64,000 nt of DNA from Chrysoperla carnea. Lineage: Eukaryota > Arthropoda > Insecta > Neuroptera > Chrysopidae. The notes under the pieces were generated by a model that ran no database searches, was not told where the DNA came from, and saw only the letters and a list, made by a program, of their open reading frames with translations. Both the position numbers and the translations under genes were made by a program. Below are positions 21,576-33,625 of this stretch, piece after piece. The stretch covers positions 90,080,368-90,144,367 of the forward strand of contig NC_058337.1 of assembly GCF_905475395.1 (NCBI RefSeq). The letters are read 5' to 3'. The stretch's first letter is position 1; every line of letters starts with the position of its first letter.

Positions 21576-23817
21576 ATTTCATACAACATATATGTATTAT
21601 ATGATATGTATCTCTTACATGTCATTGTTCACAAATTTCATCTGTAAATAGTATAACTTTTATCAAATAGTTTCCATATTATTATCTCAACAATAATACA
21701 CAAAAATTTTACTTGGTGTAGTCAAATATGAGGATGCTTTTTATTCTACAAAACGTCATGAAACTATCTTTATTAATAAAAAAAAAAGTTATTTAAAAAA
21801 TCAAAAAACCCGATTGAGGGTTAAAAAACCGAAAAAGCTCCCTACGAAAAATATATTTTCTATATATTTTTCAAATATAAAGTTTAAATCAAATGCAATA
21901 TATATAATCGGACATTTTCAATCTTTATCTCCGAAACTACTGAGCATATAATTTTGAAAAATATATAACGTAAGATGTAGTTTACAGAAAAATCAAAGGA
22001 AAATTCTTAAGATCACATATCATTTGAAATATTTGTAACAAGAATCTCTCCAGCCGTTTTTTTTTTTTAAATTATATACACTCGCCGTCAAAATTAACCG
22101 CCCTTCCTCACACTTAGAATGAGTTTATAACGCTAAATTGTCAGCCAAACGAGGAAAAAAATTTTAATCATACCTGTTAGACTGAGTTGATTTTTTCTTT
22201 GGATGAAAAGACAAAAAATGCTTACTCCATTTAATTTTAATGTGCTGATGCTGTGTCATGTTTGCTCCTCTAGTCGTTTATAATTGCGGTAGTTTTTTCT
22301 ATTTTTTTTTATATAAACTTTGTAGTTTGTGTTCTTAAGTAAAATTTATGCATATAATTTTACATACTTCAGTCGGGATTTCCTTTTTTTGAAAAATATC
22401 ACATTGACACATTACAATGGTACTTAAACGACACAGTGGCGCAAATTAAAATAAAAACAAATATTTTAATATTTAATATATATCTATTTTATCTTATCCA
22501 ATATACAATACTATATATCTATGCATGCTGACACTCATAAAGTTTCTTTTTTCTATCGCTAGATAGAGTCATTAAAATTAAAATTAAAATCCTGCATTTA
22601 TGGTGAGTTCTGGTAGACTACAAATAATAACCAGCCGTATTGAAAAAAAAGTTTTTAATGTTTAGTTTTAAAATGACATTCAACATTGATTAAACTTTAT
22701 AATGAGTATTAAGCAATTCAGACAAAGAGAGCATCTCAACCGACCACTTTGAAAATTTATAGCACTTCTAAGTACATATGTATTGCGTTAAAATAAAACC
22801 TAAAAGAATTTGTAATTTTTGCAATTTTTGCAAAGGTGTTGCATATTTTTCAAAACAACAGAAAAGGCATCTTTTTGTCCTTTTACCAATAAAAATTGAG
22901 CGTAGAAAAAGTCTTCTATCTCTAAAATACCGACAACCATCTAATTGTGGTTTATGGAAGTTGGAAAAACTCACCGTTGGAATGCCTCTCTGTTTTTTCA
23001 GATTATTTAAAATCATTAAAATTTTTTGGTTGGGTGATAAATTTTCTCATTTTTTGGTGGGTGTTTTTATTTATAAATAGGTTTATAAAAAATAATAAAA
23101 CAATAACAAATACTGAACCTATTTCTTAGTACTATAATCTTGCAGATTTACCTATTGAGAAAGACTTTTCGACATCTTCGCTTATGACGGCGATTAACTC
23201 ATTTGCTTAAAAAACAAACAGTTCATCATATTTCCATTGTTACTAATATTAGAAAACAATTGAGAAAATCCCTAGAAAACATAAGACAAACAGTAATCAT
23301 AGATCGTAAAGATGAATTTGAAATGTAAATAATAATAAATTGAATTTGTTCAATAGATATTATAATTGTTATTATGGTTATTAACAATATATTGAATTAG
23401 GAGGATTCATTGTGATTGCAAGAAATTAGTTGTTTACGTTCAAATTAAATTAACTTTGTAATATAATATATACATTATATTATACACATTGAAACATTAT
23501 TACAATTTAGAAGATTATTGAGACTATACAATGCAAATATGGATTATACAGTCAAAATTTTATATATAGGTATAATGATGTTAAAGGCTTCATTTTAGAC
23601 TGTTTATTATTAGTTTTGCATTATGCTAATACGGCCTGTCACATTCTGACCCAGCAAAAAGATATTTAAATAAAACGATTTTACTTTAAAATTATTTCTC
23701 AAAATAATTTTTGCGTAAATTGAATAGGGACAAATACACGATTATCAAATATTGAAAATAAAACAACACGGTCTTTAAAGAAATTGTTTGCAAGCGAAAT
23801 TCTATATTTTTAACATT
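21576..23817. other. 2.2-kb spacer, no gene seen
   Basis: Small open frames at 22778-23129 and a 26-codon coherent stretch ending at 23327 (reading ...RKSLENIRQTVIIDRKDEFEM) were examined. None is recognisable, and stops separate them. A decayed mobile-element gene is possible. Confidence 0.4.
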
Positions 23818-24005
23818 TGAACTAAAAAAAGGGATGTTATAAGTTTGACCGCTATGTGTGTGTGTCTGTGTGTTTGTCTGCTGTGGCATCGTAGCGCCTG
23901 AACGGATGAACCGATTTTAATTTTTTTGGTTTCACTTGAAAGGTAGTTTAACGGAGAGTGTTCTTAGCTATGTTTCAAGCTTAGGTTTCCGTTCCTGAAA
24001 TAACT
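23818..24005 (+). repeat. Dispersed repeat family 3 (gttataagtttgaccgctatgtg type), copy 1
   Basis: The segment aaagggatgttataagtttg, then accgctatgtgtgtg, a TCTGTGTGTTTGTC run, tggcatcgtagcgcc and ggatgaaccgatttta recurs elsewhere in the window (38590-38735 minus, 51680-51775 minus, 61915-61995 plus, 62279-62395 plus). It is non-coding. Confidence 0.8.
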
Positions 24006-24787
24006 AAAAAATGAACAAATTCAACTCAAGGATTACAAAACGTTTTGTCACGATATTTTTAATTAATTAATGTACCTATATTTAGTTACATATATTTCAC
24101 TGCTGCAAAATGTTTTGTCCAAAATCGTTTTACTACACCGGCCAAATTAATTAATATTATTTAACAATTAGTTTATTTCAGCTATAAGTGTCCCATAGAT
24201 TTGTAAGGTTTTATCAATTTTGAAATTGGGGAAGGGTAACGAAAAATGTACATGCCTGGTGAAAATGAGCACATCCTGTTAATTAATAAATTCATCTTAC
24301 CATCTTCAAAACGAGTTGAACAATGCCTGTAAGTCCTGTAGTTCCAATATTGAAGATTTAAACTTCCGTTAAAATTAAAAAGTAAGTATAATCTATTCTA
24401 GTAAGGAAATAATCAGAGAGAAGATTAAATAAGATACAAAAAGTGATAAAAACCTCATGTGGTCTAGAGCTTAAACCTGTCTTTTATTTTTTTTTAACAA
24501 GCAAAATTTGTCGACAAAGAAATTAAAGCACAAATTGTGTCATAAAGTTTATAGTTTTTGAATTATTTGAAAATATCGATTTGCTTTTACATACAAAAAT
24601 ACATCCTACTGAAAAATTTGCACGAAATAACAATAATTGCATAAATATAGGCCTTTTTGGCATGCATAAAAATATACCTTTTCAATCACTATATCTCTCT
24701 CTATCCATTACAGTTCATTTTTATTTTCAATTTCCAAAACAAATACAAATATTAGGAGAGCGATGTTTATGTGGATAGATATCTCTA
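24006..24787. other. Spacer, no gene seen
   Basis: AT-rich; no recognisable coding or repeat feature. Confidence 0.5.
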
Positions 24788-25383
24788 GTTAAGGTGGTTG
24801 CCTTTGTACAATATTGTAAAAATAGTGTACTACATCATACAGCAGTGGTATGTACGTATAGATATGCTTAGCACACTCAAATAAGTATTAATTTAAGCAT
24901 GCTTTTAACTCCACTGTCCATTTTTCAAGTATTCTGTATGATAATAGCATGATGATAAACATCTGTAATTCTGTATATAATAGACATCTCTATTGCACTA
25001 CTTATACTTTAAATATAATTGTTTCTGTTATACAAAAAATTTAAATAACTTTGAGTGACTATATCTCAAGAATGAAGCGGTCAATAGTTTTGGTTTTTTT
25101 TAAACAAATTAAGGAATGTTCAGTTAGTTTTTTGAAAATATCTTACATCTAGTTTTTTTTAAATTTAATTAAAAAACTTGTTAAAAACACAACAAAACGC
25201 AATCTTTCTTATGTTCTCCATGTTAATTATCCGAACATTTAATTGTATTTAACTCGAGTTAGAGGCGACCAATCGACTTCAATTTTTTTTTTTTTTTGCT
25301 AATTTATTATTATATTCCTAATAAGTATACACAACTTTAGAATTTTCTGTCGATATGCCCAAAGCAAGACAACAACCTTAACA
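24788..25383 (+). repeat. Dispersed repeat family 4, copy 1 (uninterrupted)
   Basis: It is near-identical in order to 34531-35411: aaggtggttgcctttgtaca, atgcttagcacactcaaata, ctgtatgataatagcatgat, aataactttgagtgactata, aagaatgaagcggtcaatag and gaattttctgtcgatatgcc. This copy keeps about 100 bases (25205-25310) missing from copy 2 and lacks the insertion found there. Confidence 0.88.
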
Positions 25384-25879
25384 AATCTATGTATTTTTAT
25401 ATTCTTCTGAGATATCGCACAAATGTCTTATCTTATGTCCCAACAAATGATTTTCGCTATATGTATATATTTATTTAATATTATAATATATTATTATTAT
25501 TTATTCATTGAACTGAAAATATTTTAGCAACAAACATTTATAATATAATTCAAATTTTTCATCCTTCAATAATTTTATTCAATATACATATCTACGTTTT
25601 ATGAGATATATTCCTTAGGTTGGTTACATTCACTACAATAAACCAACAAAGAAGTGTAAATTGTAAATTTATAATCACCTTTTATGTATTTTTGGAACAT
25701 TGACACTTATGTTTACATAAATCACTACATCTACATATTTGTATCTGATACTTGCTTATTTAGCGCATTTCCTCTTAAAGAGCTATTGCTTTCGTACCGA
25801 TGACGGAATTGTACAAAAATTTCTTCAAATATTCGTCGATTATATATAATCTTACATATTATAATTTTACATCATGTAC
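25384..25879. other. Spacer, no gene seen
   Basis: AT-rich sequence between repeat family 4 and the palindrome. Confidence 0.5.
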
Positions 25880-25961
25880 GTATACTTAATGTCACAAAAA
25901 ATGCTCGTTTTACATATAATATTATATGTAAAACGAGCATTTTTTGTGACATTAAGTATAC
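25880..25961. repeat. Perfect 82-bp palindrome
   Basis: 41-base arms, exact reverse complements with no loop, centred between 25920 and 25921. The left arm begins gtatacttaatgtcacaaaa, and the centre is ataatattat. Similarity continues weakly outside. The arm shares aatgtcacaaaaaatgctcg with the hairpin at 21453-21575. Confidence 0.97.
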
Positions 25962-26082
25962 CTACATTCGTATAAAGCATGATAGATACGTACGCTCATA
26001 CATATCATTTTTATTAATATGATAATGAATAATACTTGCTTATAAATAATTTTAGACAATATCTCCAACGAAACACACTTCT

Positions 26083-26640
26083 TTTTATACCATGTATAGG
26101 AAACATATGAAGGTATACTAAGTTTATTCCCACGTTTTTAACGTTTGAAAATATTGATGCTAGGTGTTCATAAAATCACCTAATTAATCCATTTCCGGTT
26201 GTCTGTCTGTCGTCTGTCCGTCTGGCATCACGATAACTCAAAAACGAAAAGAGATATCAAGCAAACTTTTAAAGCGTACTCAGGGCGTTAAAAATGAGGT
26301 CGAGTTCTTAAATGAGCAATATAGGTCAATTGGGTCTTGGGTCCGTCGGACCCAACCTTGTAAACCGTTAGAGATAGAACAAAAGTTTCTTAAAAAAAAA
26401 TAAACAACTTTTGTTGAAACATTTTTTCGTAAACATCAGTGTTTATCCGTGAGAGCGCATATTATACGCAAATTGTATAGTATGTATTATATGGGAATAT
26501 CAGTTATGTTTGTGTAGCATATATACATGTGTAATGTGACAAAGTAATCAACACAGTCTATACACGGTATTTCAACAATTCACTCCGTCAATTGCTTGTT
26601 TTCACTTGTTTATGAAATTCGATTAGTTTATTCAATTTCG
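26083..26640 (+). repeat. Dispersed repeat family 1, copy C (most complete)
   Basis: It begins tttataccatgtataggaaa, carries the aggtgttcataaaatcac, GTCTGTCTGTC and aactcaaaaacgaaaagagatatc segments, then gagcaatataggtcaattgg, gttagagatagaacaaaag, catcagtgtttatccgtgag and a tail with atttcaacaattcactc and tgttttcacttg. It matches copy A over nearly the whole length. Non-coding. Confidence 0.85.
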
Positions 26641-27072
26641 TTAAAAGAAAATCCGCTTGGTAGACGCAACTCCTGCGTTTCTGTATTTTATAAGTTTATA
26701 TACGTATGCATGCTGCTCCGCCCATTAGCTACAGAATCATTGTCTAACTATTAAATAATTTTTTTTGTTAAAAATTTTAAACATCAAAGTTTTATATGAA
26801 GAAATCTACACCAGAATGAGAATCAATCCTCTTGCATTCCGGATCATTGCATACACTAAAAACATAAAATAATGATAACTGACATGAATGATAACCACGT
26901 CCTCTTTATGTTTTAAAATTGCTTTTCATGTTGGACTTACAATCAATAGGTCTAGCGGAAAACTTAGGCTCCTACTGTGAAATTCCAAATTCCAAACCGC
27001 TAACTGTAAATGTGGAACGAAAATTGACTGAATTGACCTGACAAAAAACTGACCCGACTGAATTAACAAAGT
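26641..27072. other. Spacer, no gene seen
   Basis: No recognisable feature. Confidence 0.45.
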
Positions 27073-27645
27073 CTGAAAATAAAGTAACAAGTCCTGTAGT
27101 TGGACGTTGGAGACATTTATATAGCAACTTCAACAGTCGGGGCCCATTTTTGGGAAGATTTGAGCCAGTCTAGATTTAAATGGACCCCGACTGTTGAAGT
27201 CGCTATGTAAACTACTGGGCTTGTTTCTTTCTATTCAAATTTTATTTAACGTAGTTGGGTTTTTAGTATAACGGTTCTAAACAACCATCGTATTGGACTA
27301 TATTAAAACTGAACTATTCCCAATTAAATCATAAAACATAACTGATAACTGAAAGAGCATTAAAAATATAACTTATATATTGTAACCCACTTTCAGTTTA
27401 TTTTGATACATTACTCCATAGATTTGGTTCATTTTTTTAATAGCGTACTTTTTTTCTTTCAAACACCTTTATAAGGATACTAGAGGTTTCAAGACAATTA
27501 CAACGATACCCTAAATGTGGAAATCCATGGAGGCGTACGGAAGATACGAAATAATAAAGAAATTTACAAACAAACATACATACATGCATGATACGCGCGA
27601 AAAACATAACCACTCCTTGGCAGTTGGGTAAAAAGGCATGATACA
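27073..27645. repeat. Dispersed repeat family 5, copy 1, with a 165-bp terminal hairpin
   Basis: 27073-27237 is an inverted repeat with arms of about 60 bases (caacttcaacagtcggggcc at the inner end, aacaagtcctgtagt at the outer end). It is followed, about 330 bp on, by gatacgcgcgaaaaac and accactccttggcagt. The same hairpin, similar mid sequence (ttttgatac..ctccatagatttgg) and the same cgcgcga..accactccttg block at the same spacing occur at 57603-58160. The hairpin and tail therefore belong to one ~570-bp element. Confidence 0.8.
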
Positions 27646-28280
27646 CTGAAACTTTCAATTAACCGATAGAATCAAAATTTACTACCTTCAAAATAACACT
27701 CTATTATTGCATTTCCTTTTTAATTAATATCATTGATTGAATGTGAACTGAATTTTATTTTTTGTTCAACTTTTTTCTAATATAAATGATAATTTTATTT
27801 GCCTTTATACCTGAAAAATACTAATTATAATTAAAAATAATTAAGAAAAATCTTTCAAATGAATGCAAATGACGCTATTTTGTAAAATATTATATTGAAT
27901 ATAACGATTGTATCGAAATCGATATACATACCTATAAATTAACATAAATAAAAATAAAACATTATGCAGCGACATGCATGTGCATATTATAAAACATTTT
28001 TCATCGATGCATATAAAAAAAAGAAATATTGTTTGTCTGAAATAACCCGAGTATACTTTGGAAGACAAGTTGGGAAAGTTAATTGAAAAATTTCAAAAAA
28101 CAACGAATTAAAATTACTTTGTTTAAAAAAATTTTGTGGCTATTTTTTGTTTTAAAGTGTTTTTAATATCTCGAATAAGGTTTTAAAAAAAAAGTCACAA
28201 TAGTATAGTCAAGAAAATTGACATTTCCGAAAAAAAAGAGAGAGAGAAGTTTTTTTTAGGATTTTTGTGATTCGAACAAT
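27646..28280. other. Spacer, no gene seen
   Basis: AT-rich, no recognisable feature. Confidence 0.5.
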
Positions 28281-28555
28281 TTATATGGGCAATACTTATT
28301 TTGTTTTCTTCAAGGAATCTTAAGGGAGGAGTAGCTTAAATGGGCTTAAGAAGTTATCAGTTCACAAGAGCTTAAAGAAGGCCATTGTATGGTACAGAGA
28401 AATATGTTTAATAATTTTGTTCTTGTGAGTTTAAGTGTTAGGATATTTAAGGGAAGATCAGATAATGGCAGCTTCAGCTTCAGTTTAGGGCAATATTATA
28501 ATGAATTTATTTATTAAGTTGAAGTAGCTCAACGAAGCAGACGGGTAACGACTAG
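28281..28555 (+). mobile_element. Possible non-autonomous Helitron 3' end
   Basis: The sequence ends caacgaagcagacgggtaac, then gactag and T (CTAG 28552-28555). This resembles insect Helitron 3' ends with a GC-rich stretch before CTAG. No 5' terminus was identified, so the start given is nominal. Confidence 0.35.
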
Positions 28556-30251
28556 TTCATAAATAAAAGATCAATAATATATTAATAACTTCCCTATATG
28601 TATATACATCATTTTTATGCATTAGCATAATTAGTAACCATTTTTAATACAAATATAAAACTGAAGAGTTTTGATTTTTACAGGAGTGCTCACTTAACTG
28701 ACACACTCAAAATTAAAATAACTTTCTACGGGCAATTAATATTGTATCTAACTAGCTATTATTTTACTTTGTAGTCAGTTATAACAAGAACCTCCTGAAC
28801 AGATTGGTACTCCATACTGTAGCCACAAGTGGTCAATTTTGCCGGTTATAGCCACTGAATCACGAAAGCGTTGGTAGTGAGTAAGTAGTGAACTTGTGGC
28901 TTGAGGACCACCTGGGTAGCTCGATACTGGTACTTAAACCGTAATTGAGCAAATTTTCAAGCAATGGCAAAAAAACTAAAATTTACTATATATGCCTTTA
29001 AGATAAAACAAAAACTATTGTAATAAATTTTCAACTTAGCAGGTGGATAACTTACATTTCTTAACCGCCTCAGTATCCGATGTACTAAATTAATTACTTA
29101 AGGGTTAATTATGAGTGGTCCTTGCGTAATAAAAAAAGGGGTACCTACCAAGCTTTTCAGGAGGTTTTCAGAAACATAGGCTAGTACTTATCAGTTCAGT
29201 TCCCCCCATGCCACATTTTTATTACAACTCGCGCTAGCTATTAATTTTTGTTTGTTTAATTCTTTTATTTGATTGCCTATTTGAGTCGTATTTTGTTTTA
29301 AGATATGGTGCTTCAAGATCAGCAGATAGTATAAAATATTTTTCTCAATAAAATCGGTACCAACTTCAAACAAATGAACAAAAAGGTTTTTTTTTCAAAT
29401 TAAGGAGATATGCAAAGATTGAATAATACTAGGGATTTCAATAAAACTTTAAAAAACATTTTTTGATTAACAAAGTTTCCAAAAATCACAAAAAAGTCCT
29501 AGGTCATCGGGCTTTTTATTATTATTTTATCGTTCAAAGTTAGATAGAGAGCGTATTAAAAAAACTGAAATATTTAAGCAATCTTGTAGTTTATAATAAT
29601 ACCATAAAAATATAAAGTTGACGATGATGTAACAACAAAATTTTAATTTAATCGAAGATCCATTATTTGATTAACAGATACGACTATAGTTAGAGTATTG
29701 ATGATTGAAGAGCGATATCTATATTATAAAATCCTCACTTGTACGCAATATATTATATAGTTTTGTAGTTGTGTGGTATTGTAAAGCTAAAAATAACTCT
29801 TAACTTGACTACAAAGCATGTGTTTGATTTATATGTATGTACCGTGCAACAAACCAAAATTTTTTACAATACTAAAGGTTTACAATCACCTTAACAGCAG
29901 AGCCCAATTTTTCATTTAAACAGTTCACAACAATTCCCTTCTGAGAAAAATAAAAAATCTCTCTAACAATCATTTGGAGAGAGTCGGTGTTTAATTATGC
30001 AAAAAATTTCGATAAGGGCTTCCAGGTATGGATGTAAAATTTAATATTGAAATACGGCAACCGATTGATCACAAATAAAACCGATCGCGAGGGCAATCGT
30101 GTAGGGCTGTATAGTCGTCAATCATGGCGAAATAATTATATTAAATAAAGTATTTAAAAACATTAATTTCTGTTTTTGGAAATCGGTTAATTGTTCATTT
30201 AAATTTGTGTATATGCTTTCTAAGATATTATGGTTTTATATTGTACCATTG
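28556..30251. other. 1.7-kb spacer, no gene seen
   Basis: No domain-bearing frame and no repeat partner in the window. Confidence 0.5.
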
Positions 30252-30253
30252 TA

Positions 30254-30656
30254 CAGTGCAACCTCGATATAACGAATCTGAAGGGAACCAGTAAATATTC
30301 GTTATATCAAGTAATTCGTTGAACTGAGGTTCGTTATGTTGAGGTTAGATTGGTCTAAAATTCGTTATAAAGAGGTAAAAGAATAGTTTTATTCACCTCA
30401 ATATGTATTACGCACTTATACTAATAAATGATAACACATTTTTATCAAATTACTACATATGTATATGTATTTGCTATGTATTTATACTATTTCTTGATAG
30501 TTGAAAATTCGTTATATAGAGGTTGTACGCAAAGAATATTCGTAATGTAGAGGTATATTTTATATTGACTCTTATGGACAATTCAAGGGGATTACGAAAA
30601 ATTCGTTAAATCGAGGAAATCGTTATATTGAGGTTCGTTATATTAAGGTTGCACTG
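30254..30656. mobile_element. pogo/Tigger-like MITE (403 bp) with TA target duplication
   Basis: The terminal inverted repeats are cagtgcaacctcgatataac (left) and, as reverse complement of the right end, cagtgcaaccttaatataac. TA dinucleotides flank both ends (30252-30253 and 30657-30658). CAGTGCAACCTCGATATAACGA-type ends and TA duplication are typical of pogo-group Tc1/mariner elements. The interior repeats ttcgttat/gaggt motifs and has no transposase. Confidence 0.88.
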
Positions 30657-30658
30657 TA

Positions 30659-32411
30659 TTATTTATCAATGTATATACTAGTATGGGCCTTTGATAAACG
30701 TCTAACATTGCAAACTTGTAACTTGCAAAACTATGTAATAAAGAGTTATTAGTTACAGCAGCTCAGAATGTAACCTGTTAATAATCATCAGAAGAGATTA
30801 TCCTGGTGAGATAAAGATTATCACGTACATATTAGCATACATTAATGTTGGAGTAAAAGTGCAAGGTATGAATTAGTTACAATAATAAAAATACTATAGA
30901 CATCAAATTAAAACAACAAATGTCATATTTGTATTACTTATATTTATTTTGCATAATACACATTTTTTTTAAATTTTTCAAAAGACAAATTAATTGTTTT
31001 ATATGTATTCGATCTATTTGATCATCTTCACAACATAAAGTTAAAATTGAAAATTTTACAGGTTTATATACCGTTTGCTTATTATGTAATTACAGGTAAT
31101 AAAAAACAAGTCAACAACTTGTTCAATATTTTGTTACAAATACATATTATTTTACTAAAACTATTTCCATTTACATTGAAGGTCAAGTAGATAAAAATTA
31201 TTCTAATTATTTAATAAATTTGTTTTTTGTTTTTAAAAAATTTTAAAATATATCGATTCAGGTGTAATTTGATTTGTATAAATAGCTATTATAAGTAAAT
31301 ATTGTCAGATTAATTAAAATGCATATAATACACAGATTATAATTTAACTATAATCTGTGATGTAATATGTAAGTCGTATGTGAAAAGTTAAAAACATTAG
31401 AAGGTGGCTCCTTATTTTGGCCGAAAATTAAAAATTTCAGTTTTGTGAACTACAATTTTTTATTAATTTTTGAAATAGAATTTATTATGTAATTTATCAT
31501 GTTCCTCAATCATAAATTTTAGAAAATTTTATCATTGTTATTGCATAATGGGATATAAGTCGAAATAAAATTAAACTTGCTATATAAAACAGCAAAAACA
31601 AGAAAACACAAGAACCAAATAAAAAAACAAACCTCCAAGGAAATATCCAAGACAAAGGAAAAATTCAAGTTTCATTATTCGTAGAAAGTTATTTCTATAT
31701 TACAATTATTTTAGACAATATTCCACAACAATCTTGTATAATGTAGATCTTTTCCTATAATAAGCTAATTAACTTTGATAAAGGAGGATTAATTTTTGTT
31801 TGTAGACATTCAGGAAAAATCATAGATAAACTATTAAGCCACTTTCACCACGGTTTTTAAAAACTGATAATATTAAAAACATAATCATGTTTTTCTAGGA
31901 AACATAATCGATTCATTCAAATTGTGATTATTAAAGTTCATATCCACTCTGCCCCTCTGATTGAAGTTTGATTTAAAAACCATCCACCATGTCTTGCTTA
32001 GAATTACTTTATTGAGGAGAGGGATATATCTCCTCTCTGATTGGGGTTGGGTTATTGAATGTAAGAGCAAACCAACAGAAAGAACAGTATCGTAATATCT
32101 TAGACTGGTATAAAATCTCGACGTAGATATCTTTCATAGATTTTTACGTAGAACCTCCCGGAATATTTCAATACATGACGATAACAATAAAATGCATTTT
32201 AATAAAAATGAAACTTTTTGTCATGAAACAATTATTAATTTTTATTAAATGTCAATTGAAATAATAAACATCCTCTTTCAACGTGCAACCTTTTCCAACC
32301 AAAATATTTTATTCCAAAATTTGTATAATTATCGTTGACATTTTGCGGCACTGATTTTCTTTCTGGAAAAAACCATTAAAATCCAGAAAAATCGAAAAAA
32401 ACAATTTTTCA
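30659..32411. other. 1.75-kb spacer, no gene seen
   Basis: AT-rich. A short inverted repeat (cagattataatttaactataatctg) lies near 31331. No gene. Confidence 0.5.
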
Positions 32412-32675
32412 TCCGTAAACACGATAACTCAAAACGTAAATATCACGCTAAAATTTATGTAACTTACTCTGGACGTAAAAAGTGAGTTAGAGTTCGTAAA
32501 TGAGCAACATAGGGCAATGGGTCTTGGATTCGTAGGATCCATCTTGTAAACCAATAGAGATAGAACAAAAGTTTAAGTATAAAATGTTCATTCTATTTAA
32601 AATGTTCATATATTTATGATGTTTTCGTAAAAATCACTGTTTACCCGTGGGAGCGAAGATTAGGTTGAACTGACA
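32412..32675 (+). repeat. Dispersed repeat family 1, copy D (partial)
   Basis: It carries cacgataactcaaaacg, ctggacgtaaaaagtgag, gttcgtaaatgagcaacata, agagatagaacaaaagttt and tcactgtttacccgtg in family order. The first part of the family is missing or decayed. Confidence 0.8.
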
Positions 32676-32934
32676 AAAGCCCATCCTTGGTCTATTTGTA
32701 TATTTTAAAATTATTTTTGCAATACCTAACACCTGGAAAGATGCATTTTACAACATTTTTCGAAGACTTACATTTCCTTCTTTCTTTGACTTTGATTAAT
32801 TATCATAAGTAAGTTTCGTTTTTGGTCAAATTGTGCATTTAAAAAAGTTTTTTGTGACGTTTCGAACTATGTAGCCGGACTTTCCAACCGTATACGGTTT
32901 GGAAGATCAAGAGCTTAATCATGTATTGGATCAG

Positions 32935-33028
32935 TCCTTGAATGAGCAACATAGGTCAATTGGGTCTTGGATTTGCAGGACCCATCTTGTAAATCGTTAG
33001 AGATAGAACAAAAGTTTAAGTATAAAAA
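32935..33028 (+). repeat. Dispersed repeat family 1, copy E (short fragment)
   Basis: It retains only gaatgagcaacataggtcaa, ttgggtcttgg and gttagagatagaacaaaagt. It directly abuts the family 2 repeat at 33040. Confidence 0.8.
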
Positions 33029-33039
33029 AAAAACTACAA

Positions 33040-33460
33040 CAAAAATAAAACCGACTCCAAAAGGTAAACTTTTCCAAAATAAATTAATATGCACTAAAAA
33101 GTATTAAAATTACAATAATATAATGTAGTTAAAATTATTGTTATTTTTGGAGCTAGTGATTTTTAGTGAATTTGAAGTACACTAACTAATTTGTCACTAA
33201 AAAAAGAATCATCGAAATCGGTTGGCGTGATATTGAGTTATTCGTCCTCTTGTCGTGCATACTTAATGGAAATTTAAGACTTTTGTGGTTTTCTCATAAA
33301 TTTCATTGTCAGAACAGGACCAAAATGAAATGGGATCACACGGGAAGCACCAGTTTTCAAACAGATAAAGAATCATCAAAATTGGTTCACTCAGTCAAGA
33401 GTTCTGAGGTAACACACATAAAAAAAAAATACAGTCGAATTGATAACCTCCTCCTTTTTT
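33040..33460 (-). repeat. Dispersed repeat family 2, copy 2
   Basis: The reverse complement follows copy 1 (13605-14070) in order: ggaggaggttatcaattcg, gaaccaattttgatgattc, a cacgccaaccgat-like segment, then gcactaaaaagt at the other end. This copy lacks the inverted duplication seen at 14.1 kb. Confidence 0.8.
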
Positions 33461-33563
33461 GTTCGCACGCGTACGTTAATAATGATGTTATCCCACTAGT
33501 ATCGTAAATAACTATTATACATAAAACGTTTGATTGCACTTAACTGTACATATAAAGTTTGGG

Positions 33564-33571
33564 TATAAATA
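33564..33571 (+). promoter_or_regulatory. Candidate TATA box of the ionotropic receptor gene
   Basis: TATAAATA lies 55 bases upstream of the receptor start codon, which would allow a short leader. In such an AT-rich region this could be chance. Confidence 0.3.
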
Positions 33572-33625
33572 TAATCGTTTTACAATCGCATAAAGTCATA
33601 ATTCTAAAAAATTGTTTTCACAAGA

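Noticed and set aside
22768..23129. Overlapping frames on both strands
   Set aside because: No known domain; interrupted on extension; at most a decayed mobile-element gene.
30270..30640. Array of ttcgttat direct repeats as a CRISPR-like or satellite array
   Set aside because: Irregular spacing and mixed orientation. It is fully explained by the interior of a TA-flanked pogo-like MITE.
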